Source: Cyclospora cayetanensis (lineage: Eukaryota; Apicomplexa; Conoidasida; Eucoccidiorida; Eimeriidae). Taken from it: 64,000 nt of DNA. Both the position numbers and the translations under genes were made by a program. Shown piece by piece: positions 1 to 11,679 of this stretch (its first letter is position 1; every line of letters starts with the position of its first letter). Below the pieces are notes generated by a model that saw nothing but the letters and a program-made list of their open reading frames with translations, was not told the DNA's origin and did no database searches. The stretch covers positions 682,001-746,000 of the forward strand of contig NW_020312036.1 of NCBI RefSeq assembly GCF_002999335.1. The letters run 5' to 3'.

Positions 1-65
1 AGTGTTTTTACTGTTTTTGTAGGCGCCATTTTACTGACCCATCAAATCATCGGTTTTTACTGTTC

Positions 66-1600
66 GTGGATAGCGATTTTCAAAAATCTGGTTATCCTAC
101 AGTTGTTCGCTGCCTCAGAAACTTCCTGCAGTACATCTTTACAGAGAAGTATATGGAGCCCACCACAAATTTGCTAGGCGATGCGCTGTCGCGCCAATCC
201 ACCAGCTCACTATTGTGCAGCGCAATCGCTCTTGCCTGTGATGCTTCACAATTTATTTTATATCGACAGCGTTTAGGTTTTAGTGCTTTCGACACTCATG
301 CGTCGATTTTATTGCCAAAATCGGGAACGCTAAAAGGATTAAGCATTACCACGTTGCAAACGACTTGCTCTGGTCCAGCACAATGCCACGATTCAGTTGT
401 TTGCACATTGCAGCTTTGGTAGGCAGCAGCAGCACCATTTCGTGCGAGGCAGATGACCATGTTCTTCCGGGCCATGATGAAATTTGCACTACAGTAAAAA
501 CTGTCAAGGTCGTTCTGATGGTTTAGGATGCGTTGCAATACTGAGGAATTTGCACGGTTGTGCCCAAATTGCCAGCAACTGAAGCGGGACAGTTTCCCTG
601 AGTCCTGCCGTGTGCAACGCCATTCGGTGCCTGAAAGGATAAAGAATTATCTGACAATGACCTTTGTTGTGTGGCGTTCGGACGTCATCACAAAATTCAG
701 GTAGTCACTGACAGACCCACCAAGTACATCGATTTCATCCTCCCCTGCAGCTCTGTCGTGTTCCAGGATTTCGCGCGATTTCTCGTACTGCATGCGTGGA
801 GGCCCTACGAATTACTCGAAAAGATCCTTACGGATAGGCAGGCAAACATTTTAGTGCGTTCTGGCGGCTCTTTGTGATCCACCTGCACATCTGCCAGATC
901 TGGACTACTGCTACTCTTCCTCAGCCAGATAGACAGACAGGGTGCAACACGCTCACTCTTCCGCAACACTTATGGCGCTTCGCTTGCACAGATACGACTG
1001 CTTGGCTAGAGTCTCTTCCTTGTGCTTAGGGCATTTATGATAGGCGATTGTACATGCATCTGTCTACTGCTCTCCCTCGTCCAGGTCCACACTGACGAGC
1101 GCTTCTGCGATCCAAGCCTACATCTGGTGGTCCAGGATAAGTAGGCATTCTAATCAGCCGAGAACCGAGAGAACAACCGGCGAGTGCATGAAAATGTATG
1201 CACAAATAAGAGCAAGTTTAATCCGTTATTCCGACAAGCGGCGGTTAAATGAGTGTTTTGAGCCGAGAGATTTGGTTTTATGACATGCAGCGGAGGGTGG
1301 CCAGAAGAAAGCGTTTGCCGCCAGGTGACTAGGACTTCTTGGGATTCTTGCGCGAATCAATGCTCGTTTTCTACCGATCTTTCAGAGACTTCGTGGTACT
1401 ACAGAGCTACCAAAATTGGCTTCCTGAAAAAGTTTCACAAGTTATTTTTTGGCTCACGGATCCCGCTTGGGGGGCTGGTGATTCTTCTGGAGACAAAGGA
1501 TCCACATGAAGCCACAGAAGTGTCGAATTCCAGGCCTATGGAGCTTTCATGCCACCGTAGACAGGAGTATGCAGTGAAAGGGTGTGAACACCAAACTTAG
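66..1600 (+). mobile_element. Degenerate Ty3/gypsy retroelement, RNase H end and integrase part (relic A)
   Basis: Reading across frames gives the order expected for the 3' half of a Ty3/gypsy pol gene. Around 150-230 is a decayed RNase H end with a DALSRQ motif, the usual junction before integrase. Around 695-740 is an integrase segment reading VVTDRPTKYIDFI, matching the VVVDRLTKYAHFI block of the catalytic core. From about 830 to 1550 comes the rest of the integrase, ending in a C-terminal block with GGLVILLETKDPHEA (compare GELVILLETKDPHEA in the second copy). Frameshifts and stops interrupt every domain, so it cannot make a protein. The 5' half lies outside the window. The part from 828 onward is nearly identical to 13084-13804. 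The element class is secure; the family within Ty3/gypsy is not. Confidence 0.75.
828..1549 (+). repeat. Direct repeat copy 1 (integrase 3' part), partner at 13084-13804
   Basis: This stretch of about 720 bases matches 13084-13804 with only scattered single-base differences by eye, for example TGATCC against TGACCC near the start, and about one base of net length difference. Homology begins sharply at TTACGGATAGG and ends after the segment encoding the integrase C-terminal block. Both copies share the same in-frame stops, so the sequence was already dead when duplicated. Copy 1 also has its own stop (GTGACTAGGAC where copy 2 has GTGACCAGGAC). Confidence 0.9.
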
Positions 1601-1604
1601 TAGT

Positions 1605-3050
1605 CGAGAGAGGAGCAGCTGTGGTCTTTGATGGCTGTGGGAGGGCTTGCAACTGCGCAACAAACCTAGGTTTTCTGGAAGGTGCTACTTGAGTTTGTTG
1701 CTGGGTAACTTTCCTTCCACAGCCTGTCCTCTACCTCACATCTTCACTTTCATTTAGGAACCTTGCTGGAAACATTCCAGTTTATTATTGCTAAGAGCTT
1801 TGCTAGACTTAAGTTTATGCGCGTGTATTGCAAGGTTGATTGTTTCTACATCCTTCCTGCGTTTTGGGACTTTGGTATCCACTCTGCTGCGTGTTCCGAC
1901 TGTATTGGCATGTAGACGTCGCTCAACGATGCGCGGAGGAACTGTTGAACTGGTGTGTATGATACTTTTTTCTACGTTCTGTGTACTTTCGGTCTTCCTA
2001 TAGCAGGAGGCTAGCTCATACCAGCGCTCCAAGTAGTGCAAGGCCTCGTGCAACCGCAATCGCGCTGGTATGGTACTTCTTTTTTGTGGCTGATATGTGC
2101 CTTGCTTTTTTCTATTTCTTTTCACCAGTTAATAAGCACTATACCTTTCGCATTTGCATTTTCCCCGCCTTCCTGGCTGCCCGAAAAGTAGTGATAAGGT
2201 CGGACTCTTCCGTTGTCGTGCATGCAGTTGGTTGCGACGGGCGAATTAGTAATTCCTAGAAAAATAATAAGTCTAGGGGGCGGGGGGCAAATAGGGGTGG
2301 GGGAAGACGGGGAACAGAGCGAGCTAAGCTACGCTGTTAAAGATCCTGGCACAGTGGCTATACTAAACGAGTAACTAGTAAGAATTGGCTGATTGTTTTG
2401 CCCGTTGGGGAAACATTTTTGTGCTGCAGAGTACCATAAGCTCCAAACTATTATCGCGGTGTTGTGTGCCTGCGCACTGAACGTCATGTGGATTTAGCTC
2501 TGACTGATCGAAGTGCCTTTAAAGTCTTGAAACGTGCTTCCTAGCTGTGCCTCTCTCCTCATACCGGAGCTTTTAAAGCCGAAAGCGGACGAAGGAAGTA
2601 GCCATTTCGAAAGAACAGGAGTGTTTCAGAGATAAGTATTTCATGCACTCAATCCAGTAGATCATAAGACAAAACGTACATTCAGCTATATTGATGTTTT
2701 ATAAAAACACCAGGCTAGTCTAGAGGAGGCAGCAACGGACGAGCATTGCCCGATATGCTCCGTGCCCAGTCGGCTGTTTGGCTTCTCCGTGAAATAGATA
2801 AGCATGCGTGTATGCAGTACATACGTACTGTTGCAGGCAATCTAGCCACACAATTCTGTGCATATCGGCTTCAAGTGTAGCATGGATCCGCAAACACATC
2901 GAAGTGTTCATCGGGGTTTCGCAAGTGACCCCGAGTCAATCGATTGCCACGGGGAGAGATTCGCTTGGCAGTTGCCTTCGGCACTGCTTTTTCTAGAACT
3001 GAGCTTTTCTTAACCGTTGCCCTGCTTGGGTGTAGGCTGCAAGCGCTGAC
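1605..3050. other. No gene recognised
   Basis: Short open frames exist on both strands around 1750-2250 but none shows a domain, a signal peptide or convincing splice-linked exons. A G-rich stretch (GGGGGCGGGGGG) lies near 2276-2287. Confidence 0.5.
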
Positions 3051-3093
3051 ATGACCTGTGCTCGTAAACAGTAATGTCTCCCATTTGCCCCCA

Positions 3094-3240
3094 ATGGCCC
3101 CCCAGAGGAGAGGTCCTTGGCCCTACGAAGACAATCACTTCCCTATACACTATATAAATACGCACGATTACCCTCTTTACTGGTACAAAGGCCCCCTAAC
3201 ACAGAAGGAACGCTTCGGCATCGATGAGGAGACAGCGTAA
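3094..3240 (+). CDS. Small Tyr/Pro-rich hypothetical protein, possibly first exon of a longer gene
   Basis: An ATG at 3094 opens a 48-residue frame beginning MAPQRRGPWPYEDNHFPIHY and rich in Tyr, Pro and His, with a stop at 3238-3240. The composition (several aromatic residues, PLYWYKGPL, KERFGIDEE) looks like a real short protein, of the sort seen among small mitochondrial membrane-complex subunits, but I do not recognise it. A candidate donor (GTAATC) overlaps the stop, and an open stretch at 3340-3560 (containing ILKGYPHFTPSPFPPEGL) could be a second exon. I could not find a junction that joins the two frames in phase, so the short version is given. No signal peptide or membrane helix is visible. 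The next gene, a secreted protein, starts about 530 bases downstream on the same strand. Confidence 0.4.
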   Translation: MAPQRRGPWPYEDNHFPIHYINTHDYPLYWYKGPLTQKERFGIDEETA

Positions 3241-3772
3241 TCCACGACCTGCTTTGGGGGTGTGCTTCTGCAGCAACCACCGTGCTGTCTGTCTAGGGAT
3301 AGCTACGGGACTGATCAGACCCGCTTTTTGGTTTTCTAAAGTATCCCCAAGTGTATATGGCACAGAAGGCTAAGGGCTGCTCAATCCTGAAGGGCTACCC
3401 TCATTTCACCCCAAGCCCGTTCCCCCCAGAAGGTCTGCGGGGCCTGCCCCACTCTGCCATGTCTGCAGCGTCCAAGGTCTTCTGCTGTCCGCTCTTCTTT
3501 TGGCCTTCGCATTTGTCTTTTAGCGAGCAAAGGTACCACTCTTCAATCACCTCCTCTTAATTAGACCACCGAATAACAACCACAGCCTCGCTCCGCCCCT
3601 ACCTCCGCCTCCCCGGTGTATGCCGAGAAGTTCTACAGCACTCACTCTCACTGCAGCAGCCAATAGAGTCTTTATTCGCTATCCTAGTTAGCTTGAAAAC
3701 TTTTTTTGGAGCGAAGGCTGAGGATACACAGCCAGTAATACCCGCAGCAGAAGGAAAATCATCAGCACCAAG

Positions 3773-4363
3773 ATGAGGCTTCTGACCCTCCGCGCGTTCT
3801 CTTTGTGTTGCTTGGCATTCCTCTGCATTGCGCTGTGTGTCTCTGCCTGTTCTGGATCTCTTTTGGACATAGGGCGGGGTAGGCGCGGCGGGGGGGAAGG
3901 CAGCGGCGCAGGAGACAGCGGCGTTGTGCGGTGTTCGTTCATAGCAGGAACTGGATCCCCCGAGGGAGGCCCGTCAGGGGCACCGCTGTCTTCTTTCTTC
4001 GTGCCAGCGAGCGACAGGGCTATGTATGAGGAAGGTCTGAGGGACTACTTACAGCAGATTGGGGCTCAGGCTTCTGAGTTAAGTGTGGTCTGCGCGCCTT
4101 ATCTGTCGTCGGAGCCACTGACCTGCCAGTTGTGCATGTATAACGAGGTGTCTAGGGACCTGAAGCATGTTCGCCATGGGCAGGTGCTGTCATCCCTCCT
4201 CCCGCAGTGTATGCAGGGGGCTTTTGAGCAGGCATTCAAGATGCCCCTGTCGCAGTACCACCCCATCTGCTACCCAGAGGAGAAAACCCAACAAGCAACA
4301 CAAGACACCAAGCAGCAGCAAATTGTGCAGCACGGAGCAGATGGATCCTGCAGCAGCAACTAA
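3773..4363 (+). CDS. Secreted cysteine-containing protein, single exon, hypothetical
   Basis: The frame runs 196 codons from the ATG at 3773. The first residues (MRLLTLRAFSLCCLAFLCIA) form a clear signal peptide with a likely cleavage near residue 25-28 (VSA/CSG). A low-complexity Gly/Arg linker follows (residues 34-47). The mature part has six cysteines (one near 54, five between about 106 and 167, including CQLC). An even number suggests disulfide bonds, as expected for a protein in the secretory pathway or outside the cell. There is no second membrane segment, so it is probably soluble. The tail is Gln-rich. I do not recognise the family. The absence of introns, the signal peptide and the cysteines resemble coccidian secreted effectors or surface proteins, but that is an inference from architecture only. 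Confidence 0.7.
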   Translation: MRLLTLRAFSLCCLAFLCIALCVSACSGSLLDIGRGRRGGGEGSGAGDSGVVRCSFIAGTGSPEGGPSGAPLSSFFVPASDRAMYEEGLRDYLQQIGAQASELSVVCAPYLSSEPLTCQLCMYNEVSRDLKHVRHGQVLSSLLPQCMQGAFEQAFKMPLSQYHPICYPEEKTQQATQDTKQQQIVQHGADGSCSSN

Positions 4364-6052
4364 ACCCTTCTCTTTTAGCAGTAGCAGTTTCTATCGCTGG
4401 AGTCGCTCGCACTATTAGTTGCTGGGGTCGCAATCGCGATCGCCAGTCTCAACTGAGGGCCAAACCCCATGCTGTGCCCCATTCATTTGTAGCTTGGATG
4501 CCTACTCATGGGGTTTCTGCGCTTGTCCTTTTTGTTCTGGACACTGCAGAGTGCCACATAATGAAGCACGGTCCTACAGTTCTACAGCTCCGCGCAGGTC
4601 GCGCCGAACAAATGCACTGCACTTAAATGCAAGAGCCGACCCAGAAAACCGCACTTCTTTATATTCAAGGATTCTGGGGACTTTTAAAAGCCTTGAATTG
4701 CCATAGGCGTACTGTAGTGTTTTTTTGCCGGAAGGTTTGAGGTGTACTTACACAGCGAACTGAAGGAATAGTCGACGGCTTCAGGACTTCCGGTCATCTT
4801 CTTTTTAATGCAAGTCTGAGCCGCTTCTCATCCACTTTGCCTAGGAAGGGTGCAACTCCGATGAAAATACACGTAACGCAGTACCCCTAGCACAAATGAA
4901 TGTTGCGTTTATCGAGCTAGACGCAAATAACGTATGTTGCATACATCTTTAGGAGGCATGTGTTTGTGTAGGTATGGGGCTTTGGATGCTGGTACTGTTG
5001 TTGGTATGGGTGATGCATTGGTGAGGCGTTTCTGCATCCTTGAATAGAGCTTTGTGCCATCGTATTCCTTGCTTAGTAGACACAGTGTCTATGCCGTCTC
5101 GATCCGTTCCCGCATGATCTGCTAGATGCCCTCAGTTGGGGGCGATCGGGATACGCATTTGGCTTCGCGTGTGAGCACGCTCTGCTGAGATATAGATGCA
5201 CTTCAACACCACACGTCCATAAGCGCACAGGTTATACGCTTTGGGGAAACACGAATGCATGACAGAAGAGGACAGAGAGAGGAGCCAAATAGTGTCTCGC
5301 TCTGTGTAATACAAGTCGAGATTGTACTGAAGAGGAGCATCGTTTATACCATTGCTTATTTCGACGTCTTCCACAGAAAATGGCGCATAATGGTTTGTAT
5401 GCCAACCCGAGTCAACGTGGTCTATATGGGCATTGCAGGTGGTGACAGGGTCTAGGACGAGTCCCTAATGGAGCTCGAGGATTGGCAAAGAACAGGCCTC
5501 AGATTGCGCAATCACTGTGCAGTGGTAGGTAATGCAACATCGACTGCGCACGGTGTAGAACGCAGCGTACGATGAGATGTGAAAAAACAACGAACAAGTG
5601 GAACCGGAAAAGGGGCCTGGACGTATAGTCACGATGTGTCAACAGAACAGCGCTTCGTGATTCGTGTGTGGGCTCGCAAAAGTAAGCGTAAGCTCTTTGA
5701 TGATATAGCGAACCGGGAAAAAATGGAATAAATGCGAAGGATTCCCCTTCGTCCATGTTAAGTTCTCGTGTATGCAAGGGCCCCGGAGGGTCAACGTGGG
5801 GCCCTGGCACTGATATCCCTACATCCCATGAGTAGAAGCCCTTGAGAAATATCTACATCTGGACTACTTTTGTCTTTGGTACTGCCCCTTAAGCCAGTGC
5901 TACCCCAAACAGGATGAGGTTCTCGCTATAATAGCTTCCGGTCTCTCCCAGCAGCGCGTTGCTTCAGTTAAGTTGCTGCAGCAGCACCATTCAAACCCGG
6001 CAAGCGTAAGAATGCCCCCCATGGACGTCTAGAGTCCCAGAAACAGTAGGCC
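4364..6052. other. Intergenic, no gene recognised
   Basis: Contains only short, compositionally random frames on both strands. An interrupted CAG cluster near 5975-5990 precedes the bL25-like gene and may be part of its 5' untranslated region. Confidence 0.5.
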
Positions 6053-8526
6053 ATGAAGCCTCATTGGTCACAGCTCTGGGGTGTTGGAGCAAGTGTAGCG
6101 GCCCCTGTCCGCTATCTGCAGGCAGCCCGACCCAGGCTGCAGCCTCTCCTGAAGCAACAGCAGCGGCAGCAACAGCAGAAACAACGGCCTGATGAGCATG
6201 TTCGATCTTGTGCTAAAATTCCTTCGCCACCGAAGGCGCATGCACTCCCCTGGAGTCGGCACACGGGAGCCTGTGGCCATGTCAGCGGCCCGCATCTCCC
6301 GGCAGTAGCTGGACATCGGCAGCAGCAGCGTGATATAGCCAGTTTTCACCGCGCAATGCGTCAGCTACAGTGGCCTCTCATGAGGGCAGATATGTGCGCA
6401 TTCTTTGAGCAACAGCTAAAGGGCCCTGCGACGAGCCTGCAGCAGCTGCAGCAGCAGCACGATAAGCAGCAACGGGGTCAGAAACATCAGGAGGGCGTGT
6501 CCTTCTGGCGAAGCAGTACTGTTGATGTGGACTGTATGCCGTGGGAACGATTTGTCAGCAGCGAGCAGCTACAAGCCTCAGGGTTTGTCCCCGCAGTCAT
6601 CAAGGGCCAAGGGCCTTACAGGCGCTGCGCCATCCCGAGGGTTGCCCTGGAAGCCCTCGCCTTCGACGAGGCAGAAGGCCATTTGTCTCTCTGTAAGGAT
6701 AGAGGAAATGCTTAGGGGCGGTCTCGCAGTCACAGAAATTGTAGCGCCGAAGGCTTGCGTACTGGAGCTCCTTGCTTACGCTTCATGAGGAAGGCTGTGA
6801 AGACCAGGGATTTAAATATACTACTTGCGTGGTGCTACGTCTATTTTGGCCTACAGTATTTAGCGCCCGGCTTTTCCGGCTGCGTATGGGGGACCTCATC
6901 GAGTGCTGCGTGGCGAAGGACGTGAAGGCGGACCCGTGTGAGCAGTGGGCATGGGGGCTGGGTTTAGGTGGGAAAGTAGCTTTATCTCTGGAGTGGGGCA
7001 CTTTCAGCCCACTGGTTTGTTTTCATCCCTGTGGTGAAGAGCTCACTTCTCATCCGTAGTCGTGCAAACAGGCGCTTGTATAGGTCTGAAAGCAGGGCGT
7101 ACATCTTGGTAACGTTTTCTTGCATCGCCCACATTGTATACGTGTACAGCTCTCTGTATTGATTTCAAGCATTCTATACATAGCTATGCTTCTGTATATT
7201 TCCAAGTATTAGTTAGTATTTGCGTGCAATTGTATATAGGTGCATGCGTTTGCCCGTACTTTGGATCGCACGTATAGTGATACCCCATATCCCGGTCTGT
7301 CAATGTAAACGAAAGCCATGGGGGAAAATAATAGAACTTAGATGGGCACGGCAGGGAAGAATGCTCCGGTAAAACGGAGTAGGACTGCCGCTTTACGTGT
7401 GGGTATGCCTTGCGCTTTGTGGTCTACGATTTGGGTTGATATGCAGTGGCACGGCATCTGTATTTTGTGGGCTTTGAGCGACACGTGGAAGGAAAACTCA
7501 CTGAAGTATCGCTGCCCCTTACCCTTGTTGGACTCCTGGCCTGCCCAGCATATCATAAAGGTAGCTTTGATTCCTAGGCCCTAAGGTTTAACCAACTTTT
7601 TGAACGCTTAGCGGCAGACTTTGCGTTTTGTTCTGTGCCGGTGCGGCCTTGGGCCTTCTTTGGGATACACTGCGGCTTACGGCTCGCCGTATGACTCATC
7701 TCTTTGTTCGTACTATCATTGCCTCCTCGTCCGTCCCCGCTCACAGCGCACTGGTATTGTAGTATCTGCTGCTTTGGTTTTCGCTTTAGGATACCACGTG
7801 GAGCTGGCAAAGCCAACAGTTCCAGTGCAGTTTGTGGGGCTGGAGCCGCCGCCTCCCTTTCTGGTGGATGTCTCGGAATTGGAGTTCACCCCACCTTATA
7901 GTGCCATCACGGTGGACTGCCTGGCTGTAAGGCGCGAATCCCCTGTTTTGTGCATTCAAGTAAAGGGCTATGAGCTGGCACTCAGAGGCCGACAAAGAGT
8001 CAGATTCGGTGTTTCGAATATCGTAGCCACCTTTGTGCATCAAGACCAGATTCGGATCTTGGGTGTTCTATTTGAGTTATTATTGCGGAAGTCCAATATT
8101 AAGCCTTATCGGATTCAGGGCTTAATGTTTGAGTCAGCGACTACTTGGTGTGCCTTTGGCCTCAGAGTCAGTTACCTACGGATGGCACTGCTCGTTTCCC
8201 TCCATCTTTAAGTCCCAAGGAGGAGGTAGCGTGGGCATACGAAGTTGGCTCGGTGAGTCTAGGGCTTATTTGTTTCTTGTTGTTCAAGTTAAAGATTCAG
8301 TGTCTACGGTTCAGGATATCAAGATGCACTCCCTCCTGTGTGCTAAGGAATCTACTTACCTTGTTTGCTCCTAAATGGCTTGACTGTCTTCTGCTGCTGC
8401 GTCTGGGCCCTCTTTCAGCTGCCGGAGGCTTCCCTGCCTCCCGACTGGAAAGATCCTAACTTTATTGACAGGAGAGGTAATATGATGGATGTCTGGTACC
8501 ACCGCAAGTTCCCTAGGCCTTCCTAG
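6053..8526 (+). CDS. Organellar large-subunit ribosomal protein bL25-like, multi-exon
   Basis: Exon 1 (6053-6692) carries a Gln-rich leader with interrupted CAG runs, then the bL25 N-terminal signature ASGFVPAVIKGQGPYRR, like the GFIPAVLYG block of the family. Exon 2 (6858-6938) joins in phase and reads FRLRMGDLIECCVAKDVKADP, matching the KDVQ.HPV region. A later exon (about 7790-7926) gives VPVQFVGLEPP and FLVDVSELEF, the start of the C-terminal beta domain. Exons 8166-8252 and 8419-8526 follow in phase 0 and end with KFPRPS and a stop. One exon between 6939 and 7789 is uncertain: direct joining would create a stop, and 7612-7690 is a candidate. bL25 binds 5S rRNA in bacterial ribosomes. The long N-terminal extension suggests import into the mitochondrion or apicoplast; which one is not decided by sequence. 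Exon borders other than those given in phase are approximate. Confidence 0.6.
6145..6180 (+). repeat. Interrupted CAG repeat coding for glutamines in the bL25-like leader
   Basis: CAG/CAA/CGG codons give a run of Gln with a few Arg and Lys. A second cluster lies near 6438-6475 in the same exon. Such in-gene CAG tracts are typical of eimeriid coccidia. Confidence 0.7.
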
Positions 8527-9359
8527 TGTCTCACCCTCTCGAACGTTTCTTTTTCAAAGCCTGTGAACTCTTTACGGGCTAAGAGGAGTGGAGCCTCCGA
8601 ATTTTCCTCAGGGGCCTCTTCTCTGGTGTAGGAGATTGTTCAGTCATCAACTTTGAAGTAAAATAAAATACAAAAAACTCATTTGAAAGCCCCGTTTTCC
8701 TGCATCAGTCCACCTTTCTCATGCCACTAAGGGGGGTTCAGCAGGGCATTGAAAGACTGTTGACACACTGTGAGTTGGTATTCCTAAAGCTTTAAAGGAA
8801 TCGCTCCTGGCATGCTTAAATGCGCATTATGCTCTCTACACGAGTCCATTGCAAGAGGCAGCACAGATATAGATTGCCAGTGCTCGCCCCATAGAAGGCC
8901 GATGATGGTTGAACCCCAATCTTGAAGATGTGCCATTATACTCAAAAATTTCTGGAGGTGTAATATCCAAATTCGATATTTCTCAGCATAAAACTAGTCG
9001 GAAACGGGTTCAAGGCACGAATTCTAAATATTGGATTGTAAAATTTGACGCCTTAACGCCCAGGGAGGGAGGCGTAGCGGGCGTAGCCACACCTGGGCAG
9101 CTTCTGCTAAACGTTACACTAACTGAAATTTGGAAGAATTGGCCTACTAGGTAAGCTACTTGTGTAAGGCAGCATTATCTCGACTCAGTAAGACGAATCG
9201 TTATATGCTTTAAGGTAGATTCTGTGTGCAACTAGCTATTAATACTTGTTCTTGGAGAATACTGGAGAGGCCGCCCCAGCTGTCCTTCATTTTTGTAGAA
9301 CACCCGAGGGGCGCAGGCAGGGAGGAGAGAGGCCTTCTAAAAGACAGCTTTTTTCCATT

Positions 9360-9720
9360 GCGCTTGGTTGAGTCTGGAGTAAAGTGTCTCGCTAAGAAGA
9401 CAGAAGAAGTGTTAGCCTTGGTAACACCACACGGTTCGCTGAAGCTGTGCCCATATAATCCACTGGCTACGAAAAGATTCGATGTTAAATATCTGGAGAA
9501 CAACTATCTTGCTGTTGTCAATGCATTTGGCGATTCGATTACTTAATGCCCTTCGATAACAGTTTGGAAAAATAAAACTTTTTGGCGATGGAAGCTTAGT
9601 GGAGCGCACCGCCTGTAGGAGCGGCCGAGGTAGGCTTGCAGGCCAAGGTGAAGGAGTAGCTCAACAAGTGGCAGAGAGACATGTTCTGTCAGCCGAAGAA
9701 ATATGTATGGATGCGTCGAT
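9360..9720 (+). repeat. Gag-like repeat, inverted partner at 15210-15575
   Basis: The plus strand here and the minus strand at 15210-15575 share long blocks, for example GCGCACCGCCTGTAGGAGCG at about 9604. They share the peptide features ESGVKCL and LKLCP with a following DVKYL. The match continues through GGAGTAGCTC against GGAATAGCTC. It is placed in the gag part of relic B by position only. Confidence 0.75.
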
Positions 9721-10639
9721 ATGGGAGTACTGACAGGAACATTAAAAAGGTCAAAGGACGGGCAGCTGCTTAATGACTTCGACGGCCGGGTGGAGATATA
9801 CCTTGCTTTTACTACCCAGACAAGAAAAGTTGTGCTCCTCACAACGTGCTTATTGAACGGACGAGTGCCCAAATGGTGGCTGTGTCTATTCAATGCAATT
9901 CGCGTAGCTGTAAGAATACTACAGTTTACGCCATCATAATGCCCCTGAATCATCGGATTATGCCGAGGTCAGCTTAGAAGCAAGCTTTGATAGAGCTGCG
10001 AGAGCTCAAGCAGACGAGTTTATCAATAGGCTTGTACAAAGAGAAAGGTAACACTTTGCATTACTAAAGTCACAGAGGAGAGGAATAACTGTATATAAGT
10101 ATTTTGTTTCTGGTCGTCCTGCAGTGTCGCGCGGGAAATTCACAGAATGGGCGCTGACTCAGTGGCAGACAGCTGGCCCTAGGGGTTACCACAAAGCATG
10201 CAATACTTAAGGACTTAAAGGCAATTCAGTGCAGCTTCTAATTCTTTGGCTGAATGATAAGAGTAAACTCCGAACTTTGAAACTATGAATGTTGGCACTC
10301 TGTAAACGTTACCTAGCCTACAATCTAAGTTGGACCGAGAATAAAAGACTGAGAGAGGCAGCGCTCTTAAGCAGCCCCAGAGAACCACAAACAAAAAGAA
10401 TGGTCTGTTTGTGGAAAGCTTATTTTGATAACTTGGAACTAAAACAGCATGCAACAAACCAAAGGATTTGGACAACTGGACTGGGCCTCGCGGGAGCAGG
10501 CTGCTTGGTAAGCAGACGTGCATCGGAAAACTGAATGCTCCCAATTAGGGTGCAGCGCATTGAAAGAGTCGAGAGGGGAAAGCGACACTTGGGAGCCCAT
10601 TACCGGTTAATATTGTGCTGGTGCACATTCACGCCGATG

Positions 10640-10895
10640 GCCAACCATTGCTGGGATAACTTGGCACTGGATGCACAACGGATGTATTATCCGAGGAGAT
10701 GGCGCGGATTGCAATCTGCCGGTCCGCGCGTTAATGTACCTCCTAGGAAATAAGTTTGTTGGGGGCAGGCACAATGCAAGGATTCCCAATGCTGCAGCAA
10801 TCAAAGCTGACTTCAAATCTGAATCGGACCCTATAAGCATAGCCTGTGACTTTAATGCTGAATTCGTACATGACGTAATCTTATGTATACCGTAG
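10640..10895 (+). pseudogene. Retropepsin (aspartic protease) remnant of relic B
   Basis: One frame gives TGCTTDVLSEEMARI, resembling the D-T/S-G active-site region DTGATTDFLSEEMA of Ty3/gypsy proteases, with the catalytic Asp apparently replaced in the current frame. A second frame continues NLPVRALM, and a later segment gives FNAEFVHDVILCIP, like the conserved DVILG end of the domain. The switch of frame shows at least one indel. Confidence 0.5.
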
Positions 10896-11679
10896 GCAGC
10901 CCAGTGGAAAGCGCGCATGCGGAAACGGGAGTAACACAAGGAACCGACCCCTAGTATTATCAGGAGCGCTCGTTCCGTTTGTTGAGAGTTAAGTAGAGTC
11001 GGTGAACAAGGTGAGGCATACTCCGTACTGGCAATTCAACAGAGCAATATGAGGCAACAGAGCTGAGCATGCAACTCATCTTATTGGCTCCGCGTCTTGT
11101 TTGATAGTAAGCACTTTGGCTGAATGGTTCAGCGAAGGAACATCAAGAATGGACGTATATCAAGTTCTGGGATCTGCTGCATAATGACGAGCTGCATATA
11201 CTTTGGTCACCCACTTGTCGTCGAGTGCACCTCATTGAGATAATTCTTAGGTCAGCTCCAAGCTATGCTGTGTAGTATCAAGAGGTGCGACAGTATCAGG
11301 AAAAGGCAAGGCGGCAGGCTGAGGACTTGCTTACAACAGGAATAGCTCAACACTCAGCCGGCACCGTTGGGCATGAACCGGTGTTGGTGCCGTAAAGCTA
11401 CGAATGACGATGCACACGTGATGGATTCAAGTAGCTGGAAAAAATCAGTGTGGAGTAGAACACTTCGATGCCTCATTATGCTGAAGTGTAAAACTAGCTA
11501 CACGAGCCAACTGTCTACTCCACATCTAACTTGGCAGCTGTCTTCTTGCAGACTTCCATTAACCCAGAATACAGGCCCGAAGCAGCGCTCCAAACTTGTT
11601 TTTGGTACTTCTGAAAGCCTATACAGGAGGAGCGGGAGCCTGCTCACATTAACAACGTGTCGAACGTCATGAAAAACGT

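Noticed and set aside
3340..3560. Open frame YPQVYMAQKAKGCSILKGYP as second exon of the small ORF at 3094.
   Set aside because: No donor/acceptor pair joined it in phase, so it was mentioned but not called.
8909..9154. An 81-codon frame at the left edge of relic B as an independent gene.
   Set aside because: No domain, and adjacent to gag-like sequence in the same direction, so treated as element-derived.
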